Made by a program: the position numbers and the translations under genes. A DNA stretch of 44,489 nt, from the NCBI GenBank assembly GCA_021300155.1, contig JAJTID010000044.1:1-44489 (forward strand), in the 5' to 3' direction. Source of the DNA: Pirellula sp. (GTDB taxonomy: Bacteria; Planctomycetota; Planctomycetia; Pirellulales; Pirellulaceae). Of this stretch, positions 1 through 9,820 are shown one piece after another (the first letter of the stretch is position 1; each line of letters starts with the position of its first letter). A model generated the notes under the pieces. That model did no database searches. It saw only the letters and a list, made by a program, of their open reading frames with translations, and was not told the DNA's origin.

Positions 1-1
1 C

Positions 2-961
2 GAAGTCTTTGCGACGTGGGGATTGGCAAAAGATGAGTTTCTTGACAACGGAAACTGGCCGCATCAAATCTATGTTCGCGAAGCTCGCCGTATGGTCGGA
101 TCGTTCGTGATGACCGAGAACGAGATCTTGAAAATGAACCCGATTCGCGACTCCATTGGAATGGGATCTTACACGATCGATTCGCACAACGTCCAACGCT
201 ATATTACTCCGGAAGGCTTCGTACAGAACGAAGGAGACATTGGAGTTTCGACGCGTGGTCCCTACCCGATTTCGATGGGGTCAGTATTGCCCAAGGCCGC
301 CGAGGCTACGAACCTGCTTGTTCCGGTATGTTTATCGAGCTCACATATCGCATTCGGCTCCATTCGAATGGAACCGGTTTTCATGGTATTGGGAGAATCT
401 GCATCCACGATTGCCTCTCTCGCGATTGCAAAACAATGCGATGTCCAGAAGGTTTCGTACGCTGACGTTCGCCCTATCCTTCTCAAGAATGGACAGGTGC
501 TGGAGTACGAAGAAGTGCTCGAAGAAGACATCGCCGTGAAGAGCCTACGCGGAATTGTCGTTGACAATGCGAAAGCAACCTTGATCGGGCATTGGGCTAC
601 AAGCCGCAGTACCAAGCCGTGGGTTGGCACAGGGTACCTTCATGACAATGACGCAAAATTCCCGAGCAGTTCTGCGATCTTCGAAACAAAGGAATCGCTG
701 AACGGAAGGTATCGGGTTTTGATGGCTTACAGTGCAGGTTCGAATCGTACAAAATCCGTCAAGATCAACATCGAACACGCGGAGGGCACGTCCGTCATCG
801 ATGTTGATCAAACGAAGCAGCCAGACCAAAAGCCATGGCAAGAGCTAGGAACTTTTCGATGGGACGGAACCAAGCCTGGTCGCATCACAATAAGCAACGA
901 AGGTACCAAAGGCCATGTCGTGCTAGATGCGTTTCAATGGTTGCCTTCGGAAACTCGCTGA
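2..961 (+). CDS. FAD-dependent oxidoreductase, C-terminal part (5' end outside window)
   Basis: The reading frame is open from the left edge (frame 2), so the gene is cut by the window and the N-terminal FAD-binding Rossmann region is not visible. What remains begins with the stretch WGLAKDEFLDNGNWP and continues through YVREARRMVG, which is typical of the FAD_oxidored family (FAD-dependent oxidoreductases often annotated as xanthan lyase-like) common in planctomycetes. The last ~130 residues (from about GHWATSRSTKPWVG to DAFQWLP) resemble the golvesin C-terminal-like beta-sandwich, including the pattern Y-x-V, a vnQ-like VDQ and the closing DAFQW. The family is thought to act on carbohydrates or other exported substrates, but the substrate cannot be read here. 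It ends 46 bp before polX. Confidence is high for the CDS and moderate for the family. Confidence 0.85.
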   Translation, partial: EVFATWGLAKDEFLDNGNWPHQIYVREARRMVGSFVMTENEILKMNPIRDSIGMGSYTIDSHNVQRYITPEGFVQNEGDIGVSTRGPYPISMGSVLPKAAEATNLLVPVCLSSSHIAFGSIRMEPVFMVLGESASTIASLAIAKQCDVQKVSYADVRPILLKNGQVLEYEEVLEEDIAVKSLRGIVVDNAKATLIGHWATSRSTKPWVGTGYLHDNDAKFPSSSAIFETKESLNGRYRVLMAYSAGSNRTKSVKINIEHAEGTSVIDVDQTKQPDQKPWQELGTFRWDGTKPGRITISNEGTKGHVVLDAFQWLPSETR

Positions 962-1007
962 GTGACGCAGATAACCTAATTCCATCGACTCTGCTCTTCA
1001 AAACGAT

Positions 1008-2738
1008 ATGATTTCCAATCAAGAGATTGCAACTACCTTCGAAGAGATGGCAGATTTGCTAGAACTATCGGGCGAAAATGCCTTTCGAATTCGCGCGTAC
1101 CGCAACGGAGCCAAAGCGATCGCCGATTTGGGTGACTCTGTGGCCCAATGGATCCTTGACGGAAAAGACTTGACGCAAGTAGATGGGATTGGATCGACAC
1201 TAGCCGACAAATCCAAAACGCTCGTCGAGACCGGCGCACTACCGCAACTAGAAAAGCTACGCGCCGCGGTGCCACCCACGTTGAGAAACATTATGGGGAT
1301 TCCAGGTGTCGGTGCGAAGAAGGCCATGAAGCTCTTTCGAGAGTTGTCGATCAAAGATCTACCCTCGCTACGTGCAGCCTGCGAAGCGGGGTTGGTTGCG
1401 CAACTGAAGGGCTTCGGCGAGAAAACGCAGGCTTCGATTCTTCAAAACATGGAGATCGCAGAGAAAGCTGCGCAGCGTTTGCTAATGGACGCTGCCGAAT
1501 CGCTCGTAATGATCATTCGAGAACACATGAAATCGTGCAGTGCCGTAAAACGATTGGAGTTTGCGGGTAGCTATCGACGTGGCAAAGAGACCGTCGGGGA
1601 CCTCGATCTCTTGGTGACCAGCGAAACTCCTGAAGCGGTGATGGATCATTTCTCCAAGCTGACTCAGATTCAAGAGATCATTCAGCGAGGAGAAACCAAA
1701 ATGAGTATCCGAGTCGCGGACTCGTTCCAAGTGGATCTCCGTGTCGTGGAGGATGCCTCCTGGGGAGCAGCCCTCCAATACTTTACCGGAAGCAAAGAGC
1801 ATAACGTCCGCGTTCGAGGGATGGCAAAAGCCATCGGACTTAAGATCAATGAGTATGGCGTCTTCAAGAGCGAAGATGAATCGTGTCGTGTGGCGGGTGC
1901 AAACGAAGAGGAAATCTATGCGTTGGTCGGTATGCCGTGGGTACCGCCAGAACTTCGCGAAGACCGACTCGAGTTTTCTTCCGGTGCAAAAGAATTGTTT
2001 ACGCATCTGATCCAAATGGAAGACATACGAGGCGATCTTCATATGCACACGACCGCCACGGACGGGGAGAGCTCTATCGAAGAAATGGCACAAGCGGCGA
2101 GGGCGCGCGGTCTCCAATACATCGCTATCACGGACCATTCCAAGCGAGTCAGCATGGCACGCGGTCTCGATGAAACCAGATTGAGGGAACAATGGAAGGA
2201 GATTGACACTTTCAACCAAAAGTCAAACGGACAGTTCTGGGTACTGAAAGGAATAGAAGTTGATATTCTCGAGAACGGGTCGCTCGATATCTCCGATGAT
2301 TGCTTAGCGGAAGCGGATTGGGTGACTGCGAGTGTCCACTACGGGCAACGGCAATCGCGTGAACAAATCACCGATCGAATCCTTAACGCTATCCAAAATC
2401 CAAACGTTCACGCAATTTCACATCCGACAGGCAGGCTGATTTCCCGAAGAGAAGCGTACGACGTCGATATGGCTGCCGTCATGCAAGCTGCAAAAGAGTC
2501 AAACAAGATCCTCGAACTCAATGCGAATCCGTACCGATTGGACCTGAACGACATTCATACGATGACAGCGGTACAGCTGGGCATTGAAATAGTCATCAAC
2601 ACGGATGCGCACTCGATTGCCAATTTAGATCTAATGAAATACGGTGTTCGACAAGCTCGCCGCGCGGGTGTTCGGCCTTCGATGGTATTCAACACATTGA
2701 CGCTCGATGAAGTCAAGAAACGACTGGGAGTCGCATGA
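1008..2738 (+). CDS. polX: DNA polymerase/3'-5' exonuclease PolX
   Basis: Family X DNA polymerase acting in gap-filling DNA repair, of the bacterial PolX type that joins a polymerase to a PHP nuclease. The 576-residue length fits the family. Order of domains: helix-hairpin-helix motifs near residues 63 and 98 ([19 protein letters not shown]); the nucleotidyltransferase palm with [19 protein letters not shown] near residues 185-203 carrying two catalytic aspartates (DLD), the third in VDLRVV near 243; the YFTGSKEHN nucleotide-binding loop; then a C-terminal PHP domain starting at GDLHMHT (about residue 345) with TDHS and ending at NTDAHS. All key motifs are intact, so both activities are expected. 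The ATG follows a region with only weak ribosome-binding character. The 3' end overlaps nadD by 4 bp (ATGA), indicating cotranslation. Confidence 0.97.
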   Translation: MISNQEIATTFEEMADLLELSGENAFRIRAYRNGAKAIADLGDSVAQWILDGKDLTQVDGIGSTLADKSKTLVETGALPQLEKLRAAVPPTLRNIMGIPGVGAKKAMKLFRELSIKDLPSLRAACEAGLVAQLKGFGEKTQASILQNMEIAEKAAQRLLMDAAESLVMIIREHMKSCSAVKRLEFAGSYRRGKETVGDLDLLVTSETPEAVMDHFSKLTQIQEIIQRGETKMSIRVADSFQVDLRVVEDASWGAALQYFTGSKEHNVRVRGMAKAIGLKINEYGVFKSEDESCRVAGANEEEIYALVGMPWVPPELREDRLEFSSGAKELFTHLIQMEDIRGDLHMHTTATDGESSIEEMAQAARARGLQYIAITDHSKRVSMARGLDETRLREQWKEIDTFNQKSNGQFWVLKGIEVDILENGSLDISDDCLAEADWVTASVHYGQRQSREQITDRILNAIQNPNVHAISHPTGRLISRREAYDVDMAAVMQAAKESNKILELNANPYRLDLNDIHTMTAVQLGIEIVINTDAHSIANLDLMKYGVRQARRAGVRPSMVFNTLTLDEVKKRLGVA

Positions 2739-3349
2739 GCCAGAAGAAAATTGGCATCTACGGCGGCTCCTTTGACCCGATTCATATCGCTCACCTAATC
2801 CTTGCTGAGTGTTGCCGAGAGTCACTACAGTTGGATGAAGTCCGCTTTGTACCTGCGAACATTTCGCCGTTGAAGCAATCAGGTAATCCGTTGGATGGCA
2901 AGCACCGAGTCGAAATGCTGCGGCTGGCAATCAGAGGAAATGAGCAGTTCATTTTGGATACCCGAGAATTGGATCGAGCAGGTGTAAGCTATACGATTGA
3001 CACGGTACAGTCGATGGCTCAGGAGTTCCCTGACGCGGAGTTGATACTGCTGATGGGAGCGGATAGCTTGATGGATATCGCCAAATGGAAATCACCAGAA
3101 CAACTTTTGAGCCTGGTATCGATTGGCGCCATCGCACGCGGTGGAGTAGGAGAACCACCTTGGGAGGCTTTGCGGCCATTCGTCTCGGAGGCTCGATGGA
3201 AACAGATACAAAGAAAGGTGACTGCTCCGAGCCTCGACCTTAGCTCATCAAATCTTCGCCAGCGAATCCGAGATGGGTTAAGTATTCGCTACCAGCTACC
3301 AGAATCTGTGGAGGACTATATCAAGCAACATCAACTCTATTCGAGTTAG
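2735..3349 (+). CDS. nadD: Nicotinate-nucleotide adenylyltransferase NadD
   Basis: Transfers AMP from ATP to nicotinate mononucleotide to give deamido-NAD, in cytosolic NAD biosynthesis. The N-terminus has the family signature GIYGGSFDPIHIAHL (nucleotidyltransferase GSFDPxHxxH), then the substrate-loop MGADSLMDIAKWKSPEQLL and the C-terminal SSSNLRQRIRDG, the usual SSTxIR element, followed by the VEDYIKQHQLY ending. Length 204 aa is normal. It starts inside the last codon of polX (ATGA overlap), so it is probably translationally coupled to it. Nothing is unusual in the sequence. Confidence 0.96.
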   Translation: MSQKKIGIYGGSFDPIHIAHLILAECCRESLQLDEVRFVPANISPLKQSGNPLDGKHRVEMLRLAIRGNEQFILDTRELDRAGVSYTIDTVQSMAQEFPDAELILLMGADSLMDIAKWKSPEQLLSLVSIGAIARGGVGEPPWEALRPFVSEARWKQIQRKVTAPSLDLSSSNLRQRIRDGLSIRYQLPESVEDYIKQHQLYSS

Positions 3350-3966
3350 CCAAGATTCAATTCTCACCTTACGTGTTCGAGCGATCTTCCGTTACCTTCG
3401 ATTTCATTTAACACATCGCTAAACACTCAAGAAGCAAGAAGAAGTGATATCCAATCTTTCTATGCAAACCAAACCACGCGAGCACGACATGATCCATCAT
3501 TGCTGGAAATGTTGTGGATTTACAAATCACTGGTTGCGAACAACTCGATTTCTAGATTTCATCAATGTATGTCCCAAGTAGTTCTAGCTGAAACAACCTC
3601 TTTTTCTGTGTGGCGTCACAGTTTTTAGCGTCACCGAAGGTTCCACGTTCTGACGAATTCGGAATTCCTCGAACGAAATGAGAACGAAATATTTTTCAAC
3701 AATGTCCCAAACAATCCTGCCGGCTGTGTCTATTCTGTTGTGCTTTCGCCGTCCGCGCGAGAAGCCCATCGACTGTGCTTGATCCGCTACGTCGTGCTCA
3801 GGCATTCGGCTTGGCATGCTCGGCCGTATCCAACGTAGGCCAGCGCGCTATTAATGGCAGCTACTTTTATCCGCTATTCACAAGAGTACGAGTAAATGTT
3901 GATACAATCACATCCAGCGTTTGTTTGGTGTAGAATCCTCGCGTTTCCATCCTTTCATCCTCTTCA
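3350..3966. other. 617-bp intergenic region, no gene recognised
   Basis: The stretch between nadD and the serine hydrolase gene shows no convincing gene, tRNA or hairpin-plus-T-run terminator. It holds two nested EcoRI-type palindromes around 3655-3668 and several AT-rich tracts. One 77-codon minus-strand ORF (3584-3817) lacks a recognisable fold or ribosome-binding site. It probably contains the promoter of the gene beginning near 3967 and may hold decayed sequence. Confidence 0.5.
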
Positions 3967-5064
3967 ATGATCTACATAATGACACGATTCAAGGCATTTC
4001 AGATTGCGATTGTTGGTTGGCTCATCGGAGTTCCCCTCGCCTTTGCTAAGGATCCCCTTCCTCGAAGCACTCCCGAATCACAAGGGGTGTACTCGTCTGC
4101 TATTTGCAGCTTTATCGAGATGGCAAATAGCAAGATTGAATCGTTGCATAGTTTTATGCTACTGCGTCATGGACATGTCGTCGCGGAAGCGTGGTGGAGT
4201 CCAGAGTCGCCAACCAAGCCACACGTCCTGTGGTCCCTTAGCAAGAGCTTTACTTCGACCGCCGTTGGGTTAGCCGCAAATGAAGGAAAGTTAAGTATTG
4301 ACGATAGGGTCATCAAGTACTTCGATGGGAAATTGCCAGAGAAGCCATCGGACAATCTCAAGGCGATGCGAATTCGCGATTTGTTGACCATGTCGACGGG
4401 GCATCAAGACGAAGTGTCCCTAAAGGACAAAACCGATTGGGTCTCGGCCTTTCTCGCGCATCCAGTTCCGCACAAGCCAGGCACTCATTTCAAATACAAT
4501 ACTCCATCTACGTTTATGCAGTCGGCCATCGTTCAGCAAGTCACCGGTCAATCCGTAGTTGACTATCTTCAAACACGATTGTTCGACCCACTTGGAATTG
4601 AAAAACCAACGTGGGACAAAAGCCCCGATGGCTATAGTTTAGGCGGCTACGGTCTTTACCTTTGCACAGAAGATATCGCCAAATTTGGCCAACTCTATTT
4701 GCAAAAAGGGAAGTGGAAAGGAAAACAAATCGTTCCCGAGAAATGGGTCGAACAAGCGACAGCGAAACACGTTTCCAACGGTAGCGATCCCGAACGAGAT
4801 TGGGACCAAGGGTATGGATTTCAGTTTTGGCGATGTCGGCACGGTGCTTACCGAGGTGATGGCAAGGACGGCCAATTCTGTATCGTATTGCCCGATCAGG
4901 ATGCGGTGATTGCCATCACCGCTAACACTTCCAACATGCAGGCCGAGCTTAACGTCGTGTGGGAAACGCTTCTACCTGCTTTTCACGATAAGCCGCTTCC
5001 TGAAAACGAAAAAGAACTGGAACGGCTGATGTCTATGGTATCGGGACTGAAGGCGACTAAATAG
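3967..5064 (+). CDS. Secreted serine hydrolase, class C beta-lactamase family
   Basis: A penicillin-binding-protein-fold hydrolase (beta-lactamase/esterase/6-aminohexanoate-dimer-hydrolase type), 365 aa. A signal peptide is visible (MTRFKAF followed by a hydrophobic stretch ending GVPLAFA). The SxxK catalytic motif is the SLSK in LWSLSKSFTS (about residue 91), and the following SIDDRVIKYF and MRIRDLLTMSTGH are the standard helices of the family. FKYNTPSTFMQS occupies the position of the YxN/YSN motif, with Tyr as the likely base; GYGFQFWR and GKDGQF are near the C-terminal active-site strand. The substrate is unknown; it may be a peptide, ester or amide. An in-frame ATG at 3979 gives a more conventional signal peptide and may be the true start. 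The gene is a single unit, convergent with recQ 17 bp away. Confidence 0.9.
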   Translation: MIYIMTRFKAFQIAIVGWLIGVPLAFAKDPLPRSTPESQGVYSSAICSFIEMANSKIESLHSFMLLRHGHVVAEAWWSPESPTKPHVLWSLSKSFTSTAVGLAANEGKLSIDDRVIKYFDGKLPEKPSDNLKAMRIRDLLTMSTGHQDEVSLKDKTDWVSAFLAHPVPHKPGTHFKYNTPSTFMQSAIVQQVTGQSVVDYLQTRLFDPLGIEKPTWDKSPDGYSLGGYGLYLCTEDIAKFGQLYLQKGKWKGKQIVPEKWVEQATAKHVSNGSDPERDWDQGYGFQFWRCRHGAYRGDGKDGQFCIVLPDQDAVIAITANTSNMQAELNVVWETLLPAFHDKPLPENEKELERLMSMVSGLKATK

Positions 5065-5080
5065 AATACGATCCTTTAGC

Positions 5081-7957
5081 TCAAGCTTTAGGTTGGCTCG
5101 CCCAACGCTTTACAAAATCCCATAGCATAGGAAACGACATGAATATCATCGGCGGTTCTTCGGTACTAGAACCGCTACTTCGAAATTCCTTAATGGCTAT
5201 TTGCGTTCGCCGATCGAATAATTGCTCGATCGGCACCGATTCATTTGCATCCATCGCGGCGCATAAATCCGAAAGCACTTGATCCGGCTGTTTGCCTCGA
5301 ATCAATGCAATCTCACCCAAGCGATAGCCGTGCTGCGCTAATCGCAACGTCCAAAGCCAATCGTAGGGAGTTGCCGACACTGGATCGCGCTGCCTATTGG
5401 CATCTCCAACTTCGATTTTTGGCAAACCTTCAACGTTTCGAATTTCATCCCCTGACTTATGTGTTTCCGATTCAACTTCTGGCCGCTTCAAGTCTGCTAA
5501 GGGAAGCAGCTCTCGGTTCCTATTCGATTCGACTACAGTTGGTTTGATAACGGTAGGACTGGTTGGCTGTATGCGTTCTACGGTTGGCTTGGCTGGCTTC
5601 TCTTTTGAGATCCCTTCACTATTCGTTTTCTGAATTGGGGACGGTTGTTTCTCAGAGACATATTGGCGTTCGTTGTGGCAATACTGCGATACAATCTCTT
5701 CCGGAATCGTGGTAATCCCGTGCATGCAATCCAGCCCTAACGGACCGACGGACACGGTAACTTTCCCAACACGTAATTCCGTAAGAATTAACAACGATTT
5801 GTCTAGCAAAAGATCCAAGAAAGACGAAACATGGGATTTCTTCCAGTGTCGTAGCAATGCAAACTCAGGAAGTCGCTGCAAACGCAATCCTTGGATAGCT
5901 CGATTTTCTTGACCTGAAAAGAACTGCGAAAGGATCGTTTTACTCAAATATCCATGCGTTCGCTCGATAGCCCCGAGTGCGCGTTGGATGACCGCTCTCG
6001 CTTGCTCTTGCTCTACCGGAGTCGCAGTGTTGACGGTAACTGCTTTAATGGGGGCCGCATTTTTGGATTTTGCTTTCTCCTCTTTCTTCGGACTTGTAAC
6101 TGCTATGTGGCTCTCGGCTGTAGTTGGGGCAATGATCGATTTTGTCGATTCCAGCTTCGACGGTTCTGCTGCTATCGGGAGTGCTGCTTCTTGCTTCTTT
6201 CGCTCTTCGATTTCCAACCGTTTGTCTTCCGGAATCGTTGGCCAGCCTGCTTTTCCTTGACAACGATCGCAAATGTTGCAATTCGCTGCAGAATTATCTC
6301 CGAAGTATTGCAAGATCGCTTTCTGACGACATGCCCGGCTATTGGCAAAAGCAACCATCTGATCGAGCTTCTCGTAGTCCGCCTTCTTTCTCACCGCTAA
6401 ATGATCATGATCGATCTTGAGCTCCGAGAAAGGCACATCTCTTTTTCGAAAGTGAATCGCTCGTCCGCGAAATGGGGGAACGTATTCAAATCCAGGCAGA
6501 CTGCAGAGCTCGCGCAAATGCCTAGATACTGCATCCCTTTCCATTTGCAATTGTTGCATCAACCAGCGTGGATTCACGTACACCGCTTCTTCTCTTCGAT
6601 CCCCGATCGCTTTCTCCACGGTCCGCAACACTGCGCGCTTGACGGTCGCTTCTTTGGGAAGTAGATCGAGCAACGTTGGAAGTTTGCTATCCATGCGAAC
6701 CATCGCAAGGCCGCCAGCCACTTCCAAGCGTTCGAGTACGTCGGTCCGCCCTAGGATCTGCAACGCGGAGTTCACTGCTTCGGCGGTTGCAGGAGTATTG
6801 CTCAGTTCCTTGATCTCTTCTGCAGTCAATTCGATCGGGTCTTCGGTTCGGTCGTGGAGAAAACTATAAACCGATTCCAGAATTTCCTTGGATGGGTTTG
6901 CATTCTCGATAAAAAACTCTTGGATGTATCGATCTTGGGCACTGAACAACAACACGCACTGAGACGCCAATCCATCACGTCCCGCGCGACCAGCTTCTTG
7001 GTAATAAGCCTCCAAAGTGCCAGGCATGTTGTAGTGAACAACGAATCGCAGATCCCGCTTATCGATTCCCATGCCGAATGCATTGGTTGCAACGATCGTA
7101 TCCAGTTCTCCTCGCATGAATTGGTCTTGGATCAATTTCCGTTGATCTGGCATCAGCCCAGCGTGGTAAGCGCCAACACTGATGTGCAGTTCTTTGGAAA
7201 TCATTTCGACGAGCGCTTCGCAACGTTTGCGCGTGGCGGCATAAATGATTCCACCACCGGGTCTGCGTTCGAGAAACTCTAAAAGCTTTTTATCTTTTTC
7301 CCGATCGCTATGCGATTGAACAACGCCGAAAAAAAGATTGTCGCGTGCAAAGCCAGTGATAAAGTGCTTGGCGACTTTTAGTTTGAGCGAATCGACAATA
7401 TCTTGCCTGACCTTTGGTGTGGCGGTCGCGGTTAAAGCGATCGTCTGCACTCCACCGAGTGCCTCCCGAAAGCGTCCGACTCTTTGATAGTCTGGTCGGA
7501 AATCGTGCCCCCATTCGCTGATGCAATGCGCCTCATCGATGGCCAACAATTGAACCGGTGTCGTCCGGATAGCTTCTAGAAAGGTCGGATTGCGCAGTCT
7601 TTCCGGCGCGACGTAAACGAGAGAATAGTGTCCACCAGCGACTCTCTCGAGACGATGGTTTTGCTCCGATTGGCTTAGAGAGCTATTGATGAGGGTCGCT
7701 GAAATCCCTTTCTTAACCAAAGTATCGACTTGATCCTTCATCAACGCGATCAGCGGCGACACGACAATGGTCAGTCCGCTTCGCAGGGCGCTTGGCAGCT
7801 GGTAGCATAAACTTTTCCCGCCGCCGGTTGGCATGACGCACAAGCAGTCATTGCCAGCCATTAGATGGTCGATCACTTCACGCTGCCCCTTTCGGAAGTC
7901 CGACAATCCGAACTTCTGAAGAGCACCTTTGAAGTCTATGTTCGCTACGCTAGCCAT
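5081..7957 (-). CDS. recQ: RecQ-family ATP-dependent DNA helicase with long C-terminal extension
   Basis: A 3'-5' superfamily 2 DNA helicase for recombination and replication-fork repair. Visible helicase motifs are: motif 0/I MPTGGGKSLCYQLPS (Walker A about residues 44-51), motif II DEAHCISEWGHDFRPDY (near 142), motif III ALTATAT, motif IV GIIYAATRKRCE, and motifs V/VI MGIDKRDLRFVVHYNMP and YYQEAGRAGRDG. The RecQ zinc-binding cysteines follow (CRQKA then NCNICDRC, about 541-564). The first ~570 residues are a full RecQ core. The remaining ~390 residues include Lys/Glu/Pro-rich linkers, a winged-helix-like part (AIERTHGYLSKTILSQFF) and a final helical segment (LAQHGYRLGEIALIRGKQPD) resembling the HTH_40 module seen at the end of some RecQ proteins. 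At 958 aa it is far longer than E. coli RecQ (about 610 aa). Confidence 0.95.
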   Translation of the reverse strand: MASVANIDFKGALQKFGLSDFRKGQREVIDHLMAGNDCLCVMPTGGGKSLCYQLPSALRSGLTIVVSPLIALMKDQVDTLVKKGISATLINSSLSQSEQNHRLERVAGGHYSLVYVAPERLRNPTFLEAIRTTPVQLLAIDEAHCISEWGHDFRPDYQRVGRFREALGGVQTIALTATATPKVRQDIVDSLKLKVAKHFITGFARDNLFFGVVQSHSDREKDKKLLEFLERRPGGGIIYAATRKRCEALVEMISKELHISVGAYHAGLMPDQRKLIQDQFMRGELDTIVATNAFGMGIDKRDLRFVVHYNMPGTLEAYYQEAGRAGRDGLASQCVLLFSAQDRYIQEFFIENANPSKEILESVYSFLHDRTEDPIELTAEEIKELSNTPATAEAVNSALQILGRTDVLERLEVAGGLAMVRMDSKLPTLLDLLPKEATVKRAVLRTVEKAIGDRREEAVYVNPRWLMQQLQMERDAVSRHLRELCSLPGFEYVPPFRGRAIHFRKRDVPFSELKIDHDHLAVRKKADYEKLDQMVAFANSRACRQKAILQYFGDNSAANCNICDRCQGKAGWPTIPEDKRLEIEERKKQEAALPIAAEPSKLESTKSIIAPTTAESHIAVTSPKKEEKAKSKNAAPIKAVTVNTATPVEQEQARAVIQRALGAIERTHGYLSKTILSQFFSGQENRAIQGLRLQRLPEFALLRHWKKSHVSSFLDLLLDKSLLILTELRVGKVTVSVGPLGLDCMHGITTIPEEIVSQYCHNERQYVSEKQPSPIQKTNSEGISKEKPAKPTVERIQPTSPTVIKPTVVESNRNRELLPLADLKRPEVESETHKSGDEIRNVEGLPKIEVGDANRQRDPVSATPYDWLWTLRLAQHGYRLGEIALIRGKQPDQVLSDLCAAMDANESVPIEQLFDRRTQIAIKEFRSSGSSTEEPPMIFMSFPMLWDFVKRWASQPKA

Positions 7958-8073
7958 GCGTTATCCGTGAAAGCACCACTCGGGCCGTCCTGAAGGAAAC
8001 TGATTTACTGCCGCGACACACTCGGCGACAGCTATTAGTTTACCCTTTTCACGGAACTATCGACAGTCACCGA

Positions 8074-8409
8074 CTACGGCCGATTGGGTTGTGGGCGAAT
8101 CGCTTCGGCTGCGGATGGTGACACGTATGTCGACGGAGTGCTTGACCCTATGACTATTCCTTCGTTAATAATCTGCCCGTCGTACGATCCGTATGAAGCA
8201 GAAACATTGTTCTCGCATGTCGAACAACCAGCACTGGGAGCATACTCTGGAGCTGGCGCACAGCCTGCATCACATGGTTCGCCCATGTTCGCTACACCAT
8301 GAATGCGGTTATGTAGTTTCGTCAAAATATTTGGACGCCAACCTTGGCCACATGTGCATCCTGCGAACGCCAACATGAATGTAGCGCTAATCAATGTGAA
8401 TTTTCTCAT
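8074..8409 (-). CDS. Small cysteine-rich lipoprotein, function unknown
   Basis: A 111-residue protein beginning MRKFTLISATFMLAFAGC, a signal peptide ending in a lipobox-like FAGC, so the mature protein is probably lipid-anchored. The ATG at 8409 was chosen over a longer frame reaching 8490 because it gives a clean signal peptide and is preceded by a purine-rich ribosome-binding site (GAGGGTAAAGGGA). The mature part has RPNILTKLHNRIHG, then several Cys residues (GEPCDAGCAP, GCSTCENN) and a Pro/Ser-rich tail. Similar small exported proteins with an N-R-hydrophobic-basic motif followed by a Cys-rich segment are frequent in planctomycetes, to my knowledge without assigned function. The gene is divergent from the alpha/beta hydrolase gene. 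Confidence 0.7.
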   Translation of the reverse strand: MRKFTLISATFMLAFAGCTCGQGWRPNILTKLHNRIHGVANMGEPCDAGCAPAPEYAPSAGCSTCENNVSASYGSYDGQIINEGIVIGSSTPSTYVSPSAAEAIRPQPNRP

Positions 8410-8635
8410 TCCCTTTACCCTCTTGAATATCAGTGACCATTTGGTGCACGAAAAAGCGAACAACTCTACGTCGCCGTTAGGGATAGGCAAATCTAGTCCG
8501 TAAATTTTCCCAATTTATTACAGAATTCCTAACGCTCGGTAATCGAAATGAGTGGTACAGTTCCCCATCTACAGCAGCGTCGATTTCGAAGTTTCTGAGG
8601 ATAGACTGTCGTTTCGTTCGCCTCGATTGGTGTCT

Positions 8636-9820
8636 ATGACAATGCGTACCTATCAAACGAATATTCTTCCGACCATTAGAATTCGTGGTTTGGCCATCGC
8701 ATGTTGTAAGTTGTTTGCCCTGTTTTTCTTTCCCTTAGAAAGTCCCGCAGGACTGGCAGGGGAGGAGCATGGAGTGATCGCAGAGAAGGCCCGGTCGTCG
8801 ATCGCGATCAAAGATTCGATCACGCTTGACGATGCATCGCCTTCCCTTTCCTTAACAACTGCTTCGGCCAGTTCTGAATTCGCTGCCACGGCTTGCAGAG
8901 CGAACCCTTCGGTCACTTCCGAGATTTTCGAATTATCAACTCGACATCTTCCGGAACAGTTTTGTTCGATTGACGAAAACAACCCACCGCTCGATGTTCA
9001 TCGTTGGGAAGCTACTCGGTGGCAACGCTCAGACTTAGACCAGGCGTTAACTTACGAAGACAAGCCCACGATCATCTATGTCCATGGTAACTTCATGGAA
9101 CGTAATAATACTCTAGAGCGAGCCAGAATTCTCGATTCCTATCTTAAGACACAATCAAATGAAAACTATCGATTACTGTTGTTTTCATGGCCGAGTCAAC
9201 GCGAGAGAAAGCCACTTCGCGACATTTACGAAAACGATGAGACTGCAGAAGACCATTCCCTGTACCTTGCTTGGATCCTGCGTCAGCTTCGATCTCAGTC
9301 TCGAGTCAGTGTACTTGGTTTCTCGTTTGGTGCGCGGTGTGTGACCGCTGCGCTTCACTTAGATGCTGGCGGCAATATTCCTGGCCTGAGATTCGGAAAC
9401 CAGCAGACAGAATCAGTGCAAAGAGTTCCATACCATTTAGGATTGATCGCACCTGCTGTGGACAAGAACTGGCTATTGCCGAACGGTCGGTATGGAAAAG
9501 CCACTTCCAACATCAACGACTTTGTCAATATGTACAATTCGCGGGACCCTGTTTTGCGCCGCTATAAATTCATTGATCGCCTATCGCGTCCAATCGCAGG
9601 CGGCCTCGTTGGGTTTGACGGTATTGGCGACCCACGAGCGACGTCTCCTTTAGCTGGCCAAATCAAGGTGAAGCAATACAATTGCGGAGGTGTGATCGGA
9701 ACGACCCATAGCGAGAAAAGCTACTTCGGTGAATGTCCGTATTTCCGAGTCATGATCGACCATCTTCTTTGGAACCAAGATCCGAATGAACCTTCCAACA
9801 GCGACGCATCTTGCAGGTAG
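8636..9820 (+). CDS. Exported alpha/beta hydrolase-fold protein
   Basis: An alpha/beta hydrolase with an N-terminal export signal (hydrophobic segment around LAIACCKLFALFFFPL, followed by a Gly/Glu-rich cleavage region). The core has IIYVHGNFMERNN (oxyanion-hole HG region), LLLFSWPSQRE, and a nucleophile elbow VSVLGFSFGARCVTAALHL (G-F-S-F-G). The organisation resembles DUF900-like serine hydrolases, and the substrate is unknown. The open frame extends upstream to 8552, but the in-frame ATG at 8636 (or 8642) gives a normal signal peptide and was preferred. The 3' end overlaps the next gene by 35 bp, so the two are probably cotranscribed. Confidence 0.85.
   Translation: MTMRTYQTNILPTIRIRGLAIACCKLFALFFFPLESPAGLAGEEHGVIAEKARSSIAIKDSITLDDASPSLSLTTASASSEFAATACRANPSVTSEIFELSTRHLPEQFCSIDENNPPLDVHRWEATRWQRSDLDQALTYEDKPTIIYVHGNFMERNNTLERARILDSYLKTQSNENYRLLLFSWPSQRERKPLRDIYENDETAEDHSLYLAWILRQLRSQSRVSVLGFSFGARCVTAALHLDAGGNIPGLRFGNQQTESVQRVPYHLGLIAPAVDKNWLLPNGRYGKATSNINDFVNMYNSRDPVLRRYKFIDRLSRPIAGGLVGFDGIGDPRATSPLAGQIKVKQYNCGGVIGTTHSEKSYFGECPYFRVMIDHLLWNQDPNEPSNSDASCR

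Noticed and set aside
1482-2219. 245-codon minus-strand ORF
   Set aside because: Antisense to polX, which has intact polymerase and PHP motifs.
3584-3817. 77-codon minus-strand ORF in the nadD-hydrolase gap
   Set aside because: No ribosome-binding site, signal, recognisable motif or coupling to a neighbour; likely chance.
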